A DNA stretch of 32,791 nt from Lachnospiraceae bacterium. GTDB lineage: Bacteria; Bacillota; Clostridia; Lachnospirales; Lachnospiraceae. The position numbers were made by a program, and so were the translations under genes. The stretch's first letter is position 1, and every line of letters begins with the position of its first letter. Below the pieces are notes generated by a model, which ran no database searches, was not told the origin of the DNA, and was given only the letters and a program-made list of their open reading frames with translations. Location of the stretch: contig JAQYAV010000068.1 in the NCBI GenBank assembly GCA_029338675.1, forward strand, positions 1-32,791. The letters run 5' to 3'. Below are positions 1-8,377 of the stretch, piece after piece.

Positions 1-167
1 TGTTACTTACTCAGGCACCAATTACCTATATATTCATTTTCCGTGGTATTATAACACTAAAGAAAATACTAATCAAACTATTTTTGAATAATTTTTCTTA
101 TATTTTTTTATAATTTCTTACACACAGGTTAAATAGTTAATTAAAAAACATTCTTCTGAATCAATAA

Positions 168-713
168 TTATTGTTTATCATAATATGCTTTTCCTTTTGA
201 TGGCTTGAAATACGATCTAATATATCCACTTTTAGAAACAAAAACTATTTCATTAGTTTCTTCAAGATAATATATATCATCTCCATCTTCTTTCTCCAAT
301 TTATGCAACGAATTATTTGATAAAATAACTCTGTTAGCCCCCTTCTCATATTCCTCCTTATTGGCATAATTAAACTCTGCATTATGTTTTTTAAAATGAG
401 AAATAAGTGTCTCAGCATTTTTAAATGTATATTTTGCTTTTTCTAATGTATTATATGAATTAGAAGCATCAGGTTCTATTTTATTGTCATTTTTACTTGA
501 GGAATCAATTATTCCTTCATTATAATCTGCATCACCATTGCCATGTTCTTCTGCTTCATATGTATGCTCCTGATAAGCATTATTATTTTCTTGGTCGTCG
601 TTATTGTAGTCGTATCCAAGATAAGAACATATAGCCAATACAATAATAAAAAGAATTGCCGTTATTTTTCCTTTGAATCCATTTTTGAATTTTTCAATAT
701 CGTTATTACTCAT
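168..713 (-). CDS. Membrane-anchored protein with a C-terminal toxin-like (BECR-type) nuclease-like domain
   Basis: The protein has 181 residues. A short basic N-terminus is followed by one membrane segment (about residues 16-34) with no lipobox, then a low-complexity acidic linker (about 36-90), then a compact C-terminal domain (about 94-181). By memory of the family, that domain resembles the tip domain of clostridial polymorphic toxins, which belongs to the barnase/EndoU/colicin E5-D/RelE-like nuclease fold. The shared landmarks are HFKKH at 106-110, EEYEKGA at about 120-126, KEDGDDIYYLE at 141-151, TNE at 153-155 and GYIRSYF at 163-169. Toxin versions often read DGYIRTYF, and here the Asp is Ser. 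The likely topology puts the domain outside the membrane. No immunity gene is visible, and the next gene upstream is separated by a terminator. The ribosome site is weak (AAGG about 14 bases before ATG). The membrane segment is secure. Nuclease activity is inference. Confidence 0.7.
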   Translation of the reverse strand: MSNNDIEKFKNGFKGKITAILFIIVLAICSYLGYDYNNDDQENNNAYQEHTYEAEEHGNGDADYNEGIIDSSSKNDNKIEPDASNSYNTLEKAKYTFKNAETLISHFKKHNAEFNYANKEEYEKGANRVILSNNSLHKLEKEDGDDIYYLEETNEIVFVSKSGYIRSYFKPSKGKAYYDKQ

Positions 714-772
714 AAATCAACTAAAAGCCTTTCTATATATTTTCGCAAGAAAAAATGTAATAATGAAATAAA

Positions 773-790
773 GGGAGGTCTACGCCTCCC
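773..790 (-). terminator. Intrinsic terminator after the PH-domain gene
   Basis: On the minus strand, GGGAGG and CCTCCC form a 6-bp GC-rich stem with a 6-nt loop, followed by TTTATTT. It lies just after the stop of the PH-domain gene and separates it from the toxin-like gene downstream. Confidence 0.7.
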
Positions 791-796
791 TCATAA

Positions 797-1219
797 TTAA
801 TTCATTGAATATTCATCATCATCATCATCATCCATATAATCATAATCATCATGATTACAGTTCTCATTATCCTCAAGAATTTCTCCTACTCTTATTCTCT
901 TTTTATCCTTCATTGCCTCAACTTTTTCATGGAAAATCTCTTTTACCTTCCTTGGATCCTTAACATTCTTAAGCTCGAGAATAGGATTTGTTTTATCAGA
1001 TGAAGTCAACGTAATAGAACCTACGCCAAAAATCTTTTGACCTAAAGTAATCTTCACAGAAATATCTCTAATTCTATATAATAAAATCTCATCAATATTA
1101 GTTGTAAAGAAGCCAGACTCAACAAAAAATCTATCTCCATCAATATAATACTTTGTAAAGCTTAATGGTAACCCTAAATGTCTTTTTCTATCATACCAAA
1201 CTAAATCTTCTTTATTCAT
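797..1219 (-). CDS. Bacterial PH-domain protein (YdbT/YdbS-like), start revised
   Basis: The frame is open from 1243. I place the start at 1219 (140 residues, beginning MNKEDLVWYDRKR) because a GGAG motif sits 9 bases before that ATG and nothing similar precedes the upstream ATG. The core (about residues 20-105) matches the bacterial pleckstrin-homology-like domain of small cytoplasmic or membrane-associated proteins: a long run of beta strands including ILLYRIRDISV and the KIFGVGSITLTSSD turn. No membrane segment is visible. The C-terminus is a striking acidic tail of Asp, Tyr and Glu, including a run of six Asp. The function of such proteins is mostly unknown. The gene has its own promoter and terminator, so it appears to be monocistronic. 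Confidence 0.8.
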   Translation of the reverse strand: MNKEDLVWYDRKRHLGLPLSFTKYYIDGDRFFVESGFFTTNIDEILLYRIRDISVKITLGQKIFGVGSITLTSSDKTNPILELKNVKDPRKVKEIFHEKVEAMKDKKRIRVGEILEDNENCNHDDYDYMDDDDDDEYSMN

Positions 1220-1276
1220 ATGTACGTTCTCCAATCCATTCACATTATATTAATGCTACAATTACATCTCGCATTT

Positions 1277-1305
1277 ATTATAATATACAACAAACGCCAT
1301 AACAA
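1277..1305 (-). promoter_or_regulatory. SigA-type promoter for the PH-domain gene
   Basis: On the minus strand, TTGTTA (1300-1305) and a perfect TATAAT (1277-1282) are separated by 17 bases. They are about 60 bases upstream of the revised start at 1219. No terminator follows the amidase gene, so read-through from that gene is also possible. Confidence 0.6.
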
Positions 1306-1318
1306 AACAATGCCTAAA

Positions 1319-2512
1319 TCAAGCACATATTATTAAGGTTTCATATCCTTTTTCTCTAAGTGCCTTTTGTTCCTTTTTAGCATCCTCTACACAATAAAAT
1401 TTTCCAATTTGAATTTGAAATAAACCATCTTTTTCGTACATTTGCGCATCAACTCCATCAAATTTCAAACTATTCATATAATAATCAGCTGAGCTTGCTG
1501 TTTTAAATAAGCCTACTAAAATACTGTATGTACATTTTCTTTTATATATATCATTTCTATCTAAATTATCTCTATTATATTCCGTATCATTTCTATCCAA
1601 ATAATCTCTATTATATTCTACATTATTTCTATCTAAATCATCTCTATTATATTCTGCATTATTTCTATCTAAATCATCTCTATTATATTCTGCATTATTT
1701 CTATCTAAATCATCTCTATTATATTCCGTATCATTTCTATTCAAATAATCTCCATTATATTCTATGTGTTTTTTATATGTATTTTGTGTAGCATACTGTT
1801 CATTATATTCTTCGTTAATAAAATTCTTATCAGAAGTATTTCTTTTATTTATATTATTTCCAGTTTGCCCAACGTCTTCATATAAATTTTTATTAGCAAT
1901 AAATTTTTTATTTTCTCCATCTTGGTGTTTTTTTCTATTATTTATCCCTGCATTATTTATTTCAGTAGAAGCATATGTACTTTCAGTTATTGTATCATTT
2001 ATACCGTCCGCAATGCCTCTTGCAATTGCATCTAGATTTTCATCAAATAATTTATTATCAATGTAACTATTAATAAATCCTGCTTCAACCAAAACTGCAG
2101 GCATTTTTGTTCTCCTTAGTACAGCCAAATCTGGTCTTATATCAACATTTATATTTCTAAAGCCTACATCTTCTAAATTACTATTTATATTTTTTGCCAT
2201 TGTTTTTTTTATTCCATAATCATTATATATCAGTGTTTGAACACCATTATACTGATTAGAATTAGGCGAGGAATTTCTATGAATAGATACAAAATAATCC
2301 GCACCTACTTCATTTGCAATCCTCGCCTTTTGTACTGGGGAATCATATACATCTGTTGTTCTCGTATAAACAACATCGTACCCCATCTGTTCTAATATTT
2401 CTCCTACTTTAAGGGCTAGTTTTAAAGTATCATCTTTTTCTTTTCTTCCATTATATGATGCCCCATTGTCATAACCACCATGTCCAGCATCTATTACAAT
2501 TTTTACAGCCAT
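1319..2512 (-). CDS. N-acetylmuramoyl-L-alanine amidase (Amidase_3) with repeat linker and SPOR domain
   Basis: The protein has 397 residues. Residues 1-175 are a zinc amidase that cleaves the MurNAc-L-Ala bond of peptidoglycan. Expected zinc ligands are visible: His11 in DAGHGG, a Glu at about 24-26 in RKEKD and His78 in SIHRNS. The catalytic Glu143 lies in VEAGFIN. Residues 180-250 are Asn/Lys-rich linker, and 251-322 are six tandem 12-residue repeats. Residues 327-397 are a SPOR-type domain (YSILVGLF, DAQMYEKDGLFQIQIGKF) that binds peptidoglycan. There is no signal peptide: the protein starts directly at the catalytic domain. This matches the Bacillus CwlC type, which acts in mother-cell lysis, so a sporulation role is plausible but inferred. 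An AGAGGTGG ribosome site precedes ATG. The gene lies 58 bases after clpB. Confidence 0.9.
   Translation of the reverse strand: MAVKIVIDAGHGGYDNGASYNGRKEKDDTLKLALKVGEILEQMGYDVVYTRTTDVYDSPVQKARIANEVGADYFVSIHRNSSPNSNQYNGVQTLIYNDYGIKKTMAKNINSNLEDVGFRNINVDIRPDLAVLRRTKMPAVLVEAGFINSYIDNKLFDENLDAIARGIADGINDTITESTYASTEINNAGINNRKKHQDGENKKFIANKNLYEDVGQTGNNINKRNTSDKNFINEEYNEQYATQNTYKKHIEYNGDYLNRNDTEYNRDDLDRNNAEYNRDDLDRNNAEYNRDDLDRNNVEYNRDYLDRNDTEYNRDNLDRNDIYKRKCTYSILVGLFKTASSADYYMNSLKFDGVDAQMYEKDGLFQIQIGKFYCVEDAKKEQKALREKGYETLIICA
1547..1762 (-). repeat. Six 36-bp in-frame tandem repeats in the amidase linker
   Basis: Six uninterrupted copies of 36 bases encode 12-residue units of the form EYNRDDLDRNNA. 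Inner copies are nearly identical and outer copies diverge (EYNGDYLNRNDT first, EYNRDNLDRNDI last). The period is in frame, so copy-number change would alter linker length without disrupting the SPOR domain. Confidence 0.95.
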
Positions 2513-2570
2513 AATCCACCTCTACACACATATATCTTTATAATATGTAAAAGCGAAATTATTGTTACAC

Positions 2571-5162
2571 CTATTGTGAAAAACTACAGTTTTTCATACA
2601 CAATCCATTACTATAATCAAGAAGTATTGTATCTCCAGAACAAAGTTCATTTGACAATATTGCTCTTGCTACTAATGTCTCAACGTTCTTTTGAATGAAT
2701 CTTCTAAGAGGTCTCGCACCATAAATCGGATCATAGCCTTCTTCGATAATGTAATCCTTTGCAGTTTTTGACAATTTGATGCATATTCCCTTATCAACAA
2801 CTCTCTCATTAAGCTCATTAACAAGTAAATCAACAATATTTCCAATAGCATCTTTGCTTAATGGCTTAAACATTATTATCTCGTCTAGTCGATTCAAAAA
2901 TTCAGGTCTGAAATGACTCTTTAATCTATCCATAACAAGTTTTTCTGATTCTTTTTTTATCTCACCATGCTGATCAATGCCCTCTAACAGATAATCCGAT
3001 CCAATATTTGAAGTAAGAATAATTATTGTGTTTTTAAAATCAACAGTTTTACCTTTTGAATCTGTAATTCTTCCATCATCAAGAACCTGCAATAATACAT
3101 TAAATACATCTGAATGTGCTTTTTCAATTTCATCAAACAAAATTACAGAATATGGCTTTCTTCTTACTGCCTCTGTTAATTGTCCACCTTCATCATAACC
3201 TACATATCCTGGAGGAGCTCCAATAAGTCTAGCCACACTATGCTTTTCCATATACTCACTCATATCAATTCGTACCATATTAGCTTCATTATCAAACAAA
3301 GCAGCTGCAATTGTTTTAGCTAATTCTGTTTTACCTACTCCTGTTGGTCCTAAAAATAGAAACGAACCAATAGGTTTAGTTGGATCCTTTATCCCTGCCT
3401 TAGATCTAATAATAGAATCACTAACTAAGGATACTGCATTATCTTGTCCAATTACTCTTTTCTTAAGTATTCCTTCTAGATTAAGTGTTTTATTTCTTTC
3501 GCTTTCAGTAAGCTTTGACACTGGTATTCCAGTCCATTTTGATACTATTTTTGCAATTTCTTCCTCTGTAACACATTCATGAAGCATTTTTGTTTCTTCG
3601 TGATTCTTCTTATTCTCAAGCTCCTCTAATTCTCTTTTAATTTGTGGAAGCTTTCCATACTGAAGCTCTGCTGCCTTTTCAAGATCATAATTTCTTTGAG
3701 AAATTTGTATTTGATTTTGTACCTCCTCTAAATCTTCTCTTAATTGTCTTATTTTCTCTACTTCTGACTTCTCGCTTTCCCATACTGCTTTCATCTGCTT
3801 AGATTGTTCCTTAAGCTCAATTAATTCAGATTTAATGTTTTCTAATCGCTCTTTACTTAGATTGTCATCTTCATTTCTTAATGCTGCCTCTTCTATTTCT
3901 AACTGCATTATTCTTCGTGATATTTCGTCTAATTCAGCTGGCATTGAATCTAATTCTGTTTTAATCATTGCACATGCTTCATCAACTAAATCAATTGCTT
4001 TATCTGGTAAAAATCTGTCCGTAATGTATCTGTTTGATAAAGTTGCAGCTGAAACAAGAGCTGCATCACTTATTTTTACACCATGGAATACTTCGTATCT
4101 ATTCTTTATTCCTCTTAATATAGAAATCGTATCTTCAACTGTTGGCTCATCTACAGAAACCGGCTGAAATCTTCTTTCTAGTGCAGCATCTGTTTCTATA
4201 TACTTTCTATATTCGTCAATTGTTGTTGCACCTATACAATGAAGTTCTCCTCTTGCAAGCATTGGCTTTAACATATTTCCTGCATCTAAAGAACCCTCTG
4301 TTTTGCCTGCTCCAACAATTGTGTGAAGCTCATCAATAAAAAGAATTATCTGACCATCAGACTCCTTTACTTCATCTAAAACAGCTTTAAGCCTTTCCTC
4401 AAATTCACCTCTATATTTTGCCCCTGCAAGCATAGCCCCCATATCGAGAGCAAATATATCTTTATCTTTAAGTGAATCAGGTACATCACCTCTTACGATT
4501 CTTTGTGCAAGACCTTCAATAGCAGCAGTTTTACCTACTCCAGGTTCACCAATCAAAACAGGGTTATTCTTTGTTTTTCTTGATAAAATTCTAATGATGT
4601 TTCTAATTTCATTGTCTCTTCCAATTACTGGATCTAGCTTTTGATTTCTAGCCCTATCAACAAGATTGTATCCATACTTTTCTAATACATCATATGTTGC
4701 TTCTGGATTATCACTTTCTACTTTTTTGTTTCCTCTAATCTTGGCAAGTTCTTCCAAAAATTTATTTCGTGTAATTCCATAGCCCATAATAAGACCTTTT
4801 ACAGCCTTATTCATTTTCTCAAGAATTCCAAGAAAAATATGCTCAACTGAAACAAATTCATCTCCCATATTTTTAGCTTCTTTTTCTGCTTGCATTAACG
4901 CTTTTGTAAAATCTTGACTAGTAAATAGCTTTCCGCCAGAAACCTTTGGCTTATATGCCACAAGCTTCTCTGCTTCCTTTGAAAAGCTTGTTATATCTAT
5001 TCCCATATTCTCAATTAACTTGGCGATCATACTATCATCAATAGAAATAATGCTATATAGCAAATGCTCTTGATCTATCTCCTGATTGTTATATTCATAT
5101 GCAAGTCTTTCACAATTTTCAATTACCTCTAACGACTTCTTTGTATAATTATCAATCGACAT
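2571..5162 (-). CDS. clpB: ClpB disaggregase (Hsp100 AAA+ ATPase), start revised
   Basis: The frame is open from 5288, but I place the start at 5162 (863 residues, [10 protein letters not shown]) because AAAGGAGG lies 8 bases before that ATG and the promoter overlaps the upstream part of the frame. Domains in order: Clp N domain with two repeats (about 1-145); first AAA module with Walker A GEPGVGKT at 205-212 and Walker B ILFIDE at 273-278; coiled-coil middle domain (about 408-518), which separates ClpB from ClpC; second AAA module with GPTGVGKT at 605-612; and a C-terminal domain with GARPLRR. ClpB works with DnaK to resolubilise aggregated proteins in the cytoplasm. The C-terminus carries an unusual short Cys-containing extension ([10 protein letters not shown]). 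The length matches the family (about 860). Confidence 0.95.
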   Translation of the reverse strand: MSIDNYTKKSLEVIENCERLAYEYNNQEIDQEHLLYSIISIDDSMIAKLIENMGIDITSFSKEAEKLVAYKPKVSGGKLFTSQDFTKALMQAEKEAKNMGDEFVSVEHIFLGILEKMNKAVKGLIMGYGITRNKFLEELAKIRGNKKVESDNPEATYDVLEKYGYNLVDRARNQKLDPVIGRDNEIRNIIRILSRKTKNNPVLIGEPGVGKTAAIEGLAQRIVRGDVPDSLKDKDIFALDMGAMLAGAKYRGEFEERLKAVLDEVKESDGQIILFIDELHTIVGAGKTEGSLDAGNMLKPMLARGELHCIGATTIDEYRKYIETDAALERRFQPVSVDEPTVEDTISILRGIKNRYEVFHGVKISDAALVSAATLSNRYITDRFLPDKAIDLVDEACAMIKTELDSMPAELDEISRRIMQLEIEEAALRNEDDNLSKERLENIKSELIELKEQSKQMKAVWESEKSEVEKIRQLREDLEEVQNQIQISQRNYDLEKAAELQYGKLPQIKRELEELENKKNHEETKMLHECVTEEEIAKIVSKWTGIPVSKLTESERNKTLNLEGILKKRVIGQDNAVSLVSDSIIRSKAGIKDPTKPIGSFLFLGPTGVGKTELAKTIAAALFDNEANMVRIDMSEYMEKHSVARLIGAPPGYVGYDEGGQLTEAVRRKPYSVILFDEIEKAHSDVFNVLLQVLDDGRITDSKGKTVDFKNTIIILTSNIGSDYLLEGIDQHGEIKKESEKLVMDRLKSHFRPEFLNRLDEIIMFKPLSKDAIGNIVDLLVNELNERVVDKGICIKLSKTAKDYIIEEGYDPIYGARPLRRFIQKNVETLVARAILSNELCSGDTILLDYSNGLCMKNCSFSQ

Positions 5163-5220
5163 ATCGATTCCTCCTTTTTTAAATACTTCAAATACCCACT
5201 CTTTCATTTGTTCTATCACA

Positions 5221-5248
5221 AGTATAACACCAACTTGTTTTTTGTCAA
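5221..5248 (-). promoter_or_regulatory. SigA-type promoter of clpB
   Basis: On the minus strand a perfect TTGACA (5243-5248) and TATACT (5221-5226) are separated by 16 bases, giving a leader of about 55 nt before the revised clpB start. No CIRCE element and no convincing CtsR heptad repeat is visible near it. Confidence 0.8.
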
Positions 5249-5250
5249 GT

Positions 5251-5303
5251 AAAAAAAAGGACTTTATCATTTTGAGATAACATCTCATTTATGATAATAG
5301 TCC
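5251..5303 (-). terminator. Intrinsic terminator after the Sel1/TPR gene
   Basis: On the minus strand a long hairpin (5259-5303) has outer arms GGACT/AGTCC and inner arms TGAGAT/ATCTCA, followed by eight T (5251-5258). It ends the Sel1/TPR transcript just before the clpB promoter, so clpB is a separate unit. Confidence 0.85.
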
Positions 5304-5324
5304 TTAATTTTTTTAATCATTTGT

Positions 5325-8045
5325 TTAGCTTAACTTACCAATTGATAAGAATCCGTTCTCATTAGACTGTAATAAGAATGTAAGTCCAATATTTCTCTTT
5401 GAACCTTCCTTAGCAACATAAATCTCTCCTGTTTCAACAAGCGATTTTGCCACTTCTAATACCTTATCCTTAAATAACATCATTTCACGACGGTCTCTTG
5501 AACTAAGCTTAAATAAATACTGGTTCTTAGAACTAATAAGAAGAATATTATATGTATGAATATTATTCTTAGTACTTCTCATACCCGAACCAATCATTCT
5601 TGAGTTTGCAATAATAATCTCTGCACTCTCATCTGGAAGATACTCAGATAATATTAACTTATAAATCTTCAAATAGTTTTCTTCATCCTCAGCACTTACA
5701 GGCATTTCTGCAACAGCAAATTCAACAACCGAATCTGCAAATTTGATTGTACCACCTTCATCATTAATAACAGCTGTACATTCCTTTGGAACCGAAAGTC
5801 TAAAGAACTTATTCTCAATAACCTTCTGACCATTAGCCGGTTGCTTAATAACTAACTCATGGAATTTTCTCTCTAATTTATTCATTGAAATAATTGCTGA
5901 ATCGTCTCCTGTTTCTGCAATCTCCACAAGTTCTTTGTAAAGTGCATATATCTCATCTGTAATTGATGGAACAATCTCAACAATTCTCTCAACTGCTGGT
6001 ACATGTGCCATAACAGCACTCTTCATATAAAGAGCAACCTTCTCATCCACTGTACCAACCTTGCTTGCCTTATACTCAATTACGCGGAATAAATTTTCTT
6101 TATCAAATCCGTCATAACCATTGTCATATGCCTGTTCAAAGAAAGATAAACTCTTTATCTCACCCTTATAGTTCTCATCCTGCTCTTGAATAGTGTATAT
6201 TCTACCTAATTCATATGCCGCCTGATAGCTTCCTAAATTAAGTGCCTCTAAAAATGCCTTTTCAATTTCGTATGAATTAGCAATATAAAATACCTGGCTT
6301 TGCTTAAACAGCGCAACCTTAAGAGCCGCTGCTCCACTACCAGCTACAACAGATCTTTCCCATTTGTCTACTGCTGTCTGTAAGTCTTCGCCACCAAGCT
6401 CTCTTATATCCTTAATATATGCTTCGGCCTCTAATATACCATTTTCCTGTGCTTCCTTGAAATAGCTCAATGCCTTTTCGCCATCTCGTTTAGTTTTAAG
6501 AACGCCATAGTAATAAAGTCTTCCAAGATAGAAAGCAACACGCTTATGACCTAATCTATGAGCACTTTCATACCAGTTAAGTGCCTTTGCATAATCCTTA
6601 AGCTGCTGATCATATATATTTCCTAATAAGAACGCCAAATCAGAATCCTTTGTTGCTTCAAAAAGCTGTTTAGCATAGCTTATTGTTTTTTCTATGTCCT
6701 TATAAGGTGAATCATCATCAAAATAAAGCTCAATTAATAAATAACTTGCTTTGATACTTCCTAACTTAAGTGCCTGCTTTGCAGCAGCCATTGCTCCTTC
6801 ATAATCTTCAAGGTAGTAACAATATACAGCCTCACTGTAATACTGGTTATCCTTTCTATTTAAGCTCTGATCACTTACTAGAGTAGGATCAACAAAAGCA
6901 AATGAGTTAGCAGTTTCAAAGATAATCTCTTCGTATTGCTCAATAATCTCCATAGAAGCACAAACAAACTTCAAACATGCTAATCTCTTACCTTGATAAA
7001 AGGCAAAGGTTACAACGCCCTTTTCCATTTCTTTGTGATAGAATGTAGTACATATACCATCTGCATATTCAGTAATATATGCCTTAAGCTGAAGTTCTTC
7101 ATCAAATGCATCGTTGCAATATCTCAAATAATTCTCAAGTGTTTTCTTAGAATCTCTTGGAATACTATCATATGATACATACATCTCAAAGTCTTTGTAT
7201 GTAAGACTAGGAGCATAATATTCTTCATCTGTATTCTCATTGATTGTTTTAACCCAATCCTTAGGAAGCTTATGAATATAACCATCAACCTGATTATGAA
7301 CATAAGTGTATTGGTACTGAAGTCTTGAAGCTTCAATTGCCTTATATCTTGGTTCCTTGCCTTTAGCTCTACGAGCTTCAGCAATCTCAGTATAAAGCTT
7401 ATCCTTTTCCTCAAACTCGATGCTGTCAGTATGGCTACTAGCATACTCTACACGCTCGTATGCCATTCTCGCCTTACTATCACCTGTATCAGCAAGCTTC
7501 TTATACCACATCATAGCCTTTTCATAATCAATAGGAACTACAAAATCACTCTTGTTTCCATATTGATCTACTCTATTAAGACCATTCTCATATATGCTTC
7601 CTAAATTCATATATGCTGGTTTAATTCCACATTCTGTTGCTTTTTCAAAATATGTTATTGCTTTGGCAAAATTCTGGACCTCCAAAAACATCTTTGCAAG
7701 CTTATATATCATTTCGCCATCTTTATTAAATCCTATATACTTCTCATAGTAACCAATAGCACGTACCTTGTCCTCTTCAACTGTACAATTACTATGCTTA
7801 CCAAATTCAAACAAATGACCAAGTATCTTTAATGAATCAATACCAAAGTCCTTATATACCGGATCCATAACTGCGATGTCAACAATCTGTTCGAGTATCT
7901 CAACTGCCTCTTCAGCATTACCGTTCTCCATAAGATTTCGAGCCTTATCATACTGAAGTTCAACATTACTCTTCTTAGTTTTTTTGTTGGAACCAATTGA
8001 CGCTAAAAACGGAATTTTCCCTAAGAAATCGCTAAGCTTTCCCAT
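5325..8045 (-). CDS. Large Sel1/TPR-repeat protein
   Basis: The protein has 906 residues. No signal peptide or membrane segment is evident, so it is probably cytoplasmic. It contains at least seven Sel1/TPR-like helical repeats in two blocks. The first is about residues 25-200 (AITYFEKATECG, AMMWYKKLADTG). The second is about 410-670 (AMAAAKQALKLG, ALNWYESAHRLG, ALSYFKEAQENG, KAFLEALNLGSYQAAYELG, SLSFFEQAYDNG). A non-repeat region (about 205-400) and a C-terminal beta-rich region (about 735-906) look alike. Both have short strands and a helix before residues such as FAFV or KSLV, so they may be two copies of one domain. Sel1 proteins act as scaffolds. The partner is unknown. The gene has its own promoter, an AAGGAGG site and a strong terminator. 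Confidence 0.8.
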   Translation of the reverse strand: MGKLSDFLGKIPFLASIGSNKKTKKSNVELQYDKARNLMENGNAEEAVEILEQIVDIAVMDPVYKDFGIDSLKILGHLFEFGKHSNCTVEEDKVRAIGYYEKYIGFNKDGEMIYKLAKMFLEVQNFAKAITYFEKATECGIKPAYMNLGSIYENGLNRVDQYGNKSDFVVPIDYEKAMMWYKKLADTGDSKARMAYERVEYASSHTDSIEFEEKDKLYTEIAEARRAKGKEPRYKAIEASRLQYQYTYVHNQVDGYIHKLPKDWVKTINENTDEEYYAPSLTYKDFEMYVSYDSIPRDSKKTLENYLRYCNDAFDEELQLKAYITEYADGICTTFYHKEMEKGVVTFAFYQGKRLACLKFVCASMEIIEQYEEIIFETANSFAFVDPTLVSDQSLNRKDNQYYSEAVYCYYLEDYEGAMAAAKQALKLGSIKASYLLIELYFDDDSPYKDIEKTISYAKQLFEATKDSDLAFLLGNIYDQQLKDYAKALNWYESAHRLGHKRVAFYLGRLYYYGVLKTKRDGEKALSYFKEAQENGILEAEAYIKDIRELGGEDLQTAVDKWERSVVAGSGAAALKVALFKQSQVFYIANSYEIEKAFLEALNLGSYQAAYELGRIYTIQEQDENYKGEIKSLSFFEQAYDNGYDGFDKENLFRVIEYKASKVGTVDEKVALYMKSAVMAHVPAVERIVEIVPSITDEIYALYKELVEIAETGDDSAIISMNKLERKFHELVIKQPANGQKVIENKFFRLSVPKECTAVINDEGGTIKFADSVVEFAVAEMPVSAEDEENYLKIYKLILSEYLPDESAEIIIANSRMIGSGMRSTKNNIHTYNILLISSKNQYLFKLSSRDRREMMLFKDKVLEVAKSLVETGEIYVAKEGSKRNIGLTFLLQSNENGFLSIGKLS

Positions 8046-8083
8046 TAGTAGTCCTCCTTAGTTTAAATTGTAACTCAACAGAT

Positions 8084-8112
8084 ATTTTATCATATTTTCT
8101 TGATTTACACAA
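8084..8112 (-). promoter_or_regulatory. Candidate promoter of the Sel1/TPR gene
   Basis: On the minus strand TTGTGT (8107-8112) and TAAAAT (8084-8089) are separated by 17 bases, 38 bases before the ATG. No terminator separates this gene from the crh-like gene, so read-through is also possible. Confidence 0.5.
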
Positions 8113-8117
8113 TAATT

Positions 8118-8375
8118 CTACTCATTAGATTGTATATAATTCGCAAGCTCTTCTATTGCAGTTGACTCATCTAATCCATCCGCTTCGATTTCTAATGAAT
8201 CACCCTTTGCAAATCCCAAACTCATCATTCCCATTATGCTCTTCGCATTAATTCTTTTATCTTTAGATAAGAAATAAATTTTGCTATCAAACTTGCTTGC
8301 AATCTGTACTAAAACTGCAACTGGTCTTGATTCAGCATCACCTGATAAATTTACGTTTACTCTCTTTGTTATCAC
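8118..8375 (-). CDS. crh: Crh-like HPr homologue with Glu at position 15
   Basis: The protein has 85 residues and starts with GTG. It has the HPr fold but not the sugar-transport phosphorylation site. In HPr numbering the active-site loop reads D13-A14-E15-S16-R17-P18, so the catalytic His15 is Glu. The regulatory serine is intact: Ser46 lies in NAKSIMGMMSL, the site phosphorylated by HPr kinase. Bacillus Crh has Gln15 and the same Ser46, and it acts as a CcpA co-repressor in carbon catabolite control rather than in sugar transport. The protein therefore cannot accept phosphate at position 15 by the normal route. Its ribosome site AAGGAGG lies inside the last codons of whiA (8 bases before GTG), which points to translational coupling. 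The Bacillus crh gene also follows whiA, which supports the call. Confidence 0.88.
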   Translation of the reverse strand: MITKRVNVNLSGDAESRPVAVLVQIASKFDSKIYFLSKDKRINAKSIMGMMSLGFAKGDSLEIEADGLDESTAIEELANYIQSNE

Positions 8376-8377
8376 CT

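Noticed and set aside
543-800. Plus-strand hydrophobic frame
   Set aside because: It is antisense to the linker and membrane segment of the toxin-like gene and runs through a terminator.
1528-1791. Plus-strand open frame rich in Tyr and Leu
   Set aside because: It is the antisense shadow of the 36-bp repeats in the amidase gene and has no ribosome site.
2571-2600. Hairpin overlapping the clpB stop as a terminator
   Set aside because: The GAAAAAC/GTTTTTC stem lies inside the last codons and is not followed by a T-run. It is probably chance in AT-rich coding sequence.
5163-5288. N-terminal extension of ClpB
   Set aside because: The extra 42 codons overlap the clpB promoter and lack a ribosome site, while AAAGGAGG precedes the internal ATG at 5162.
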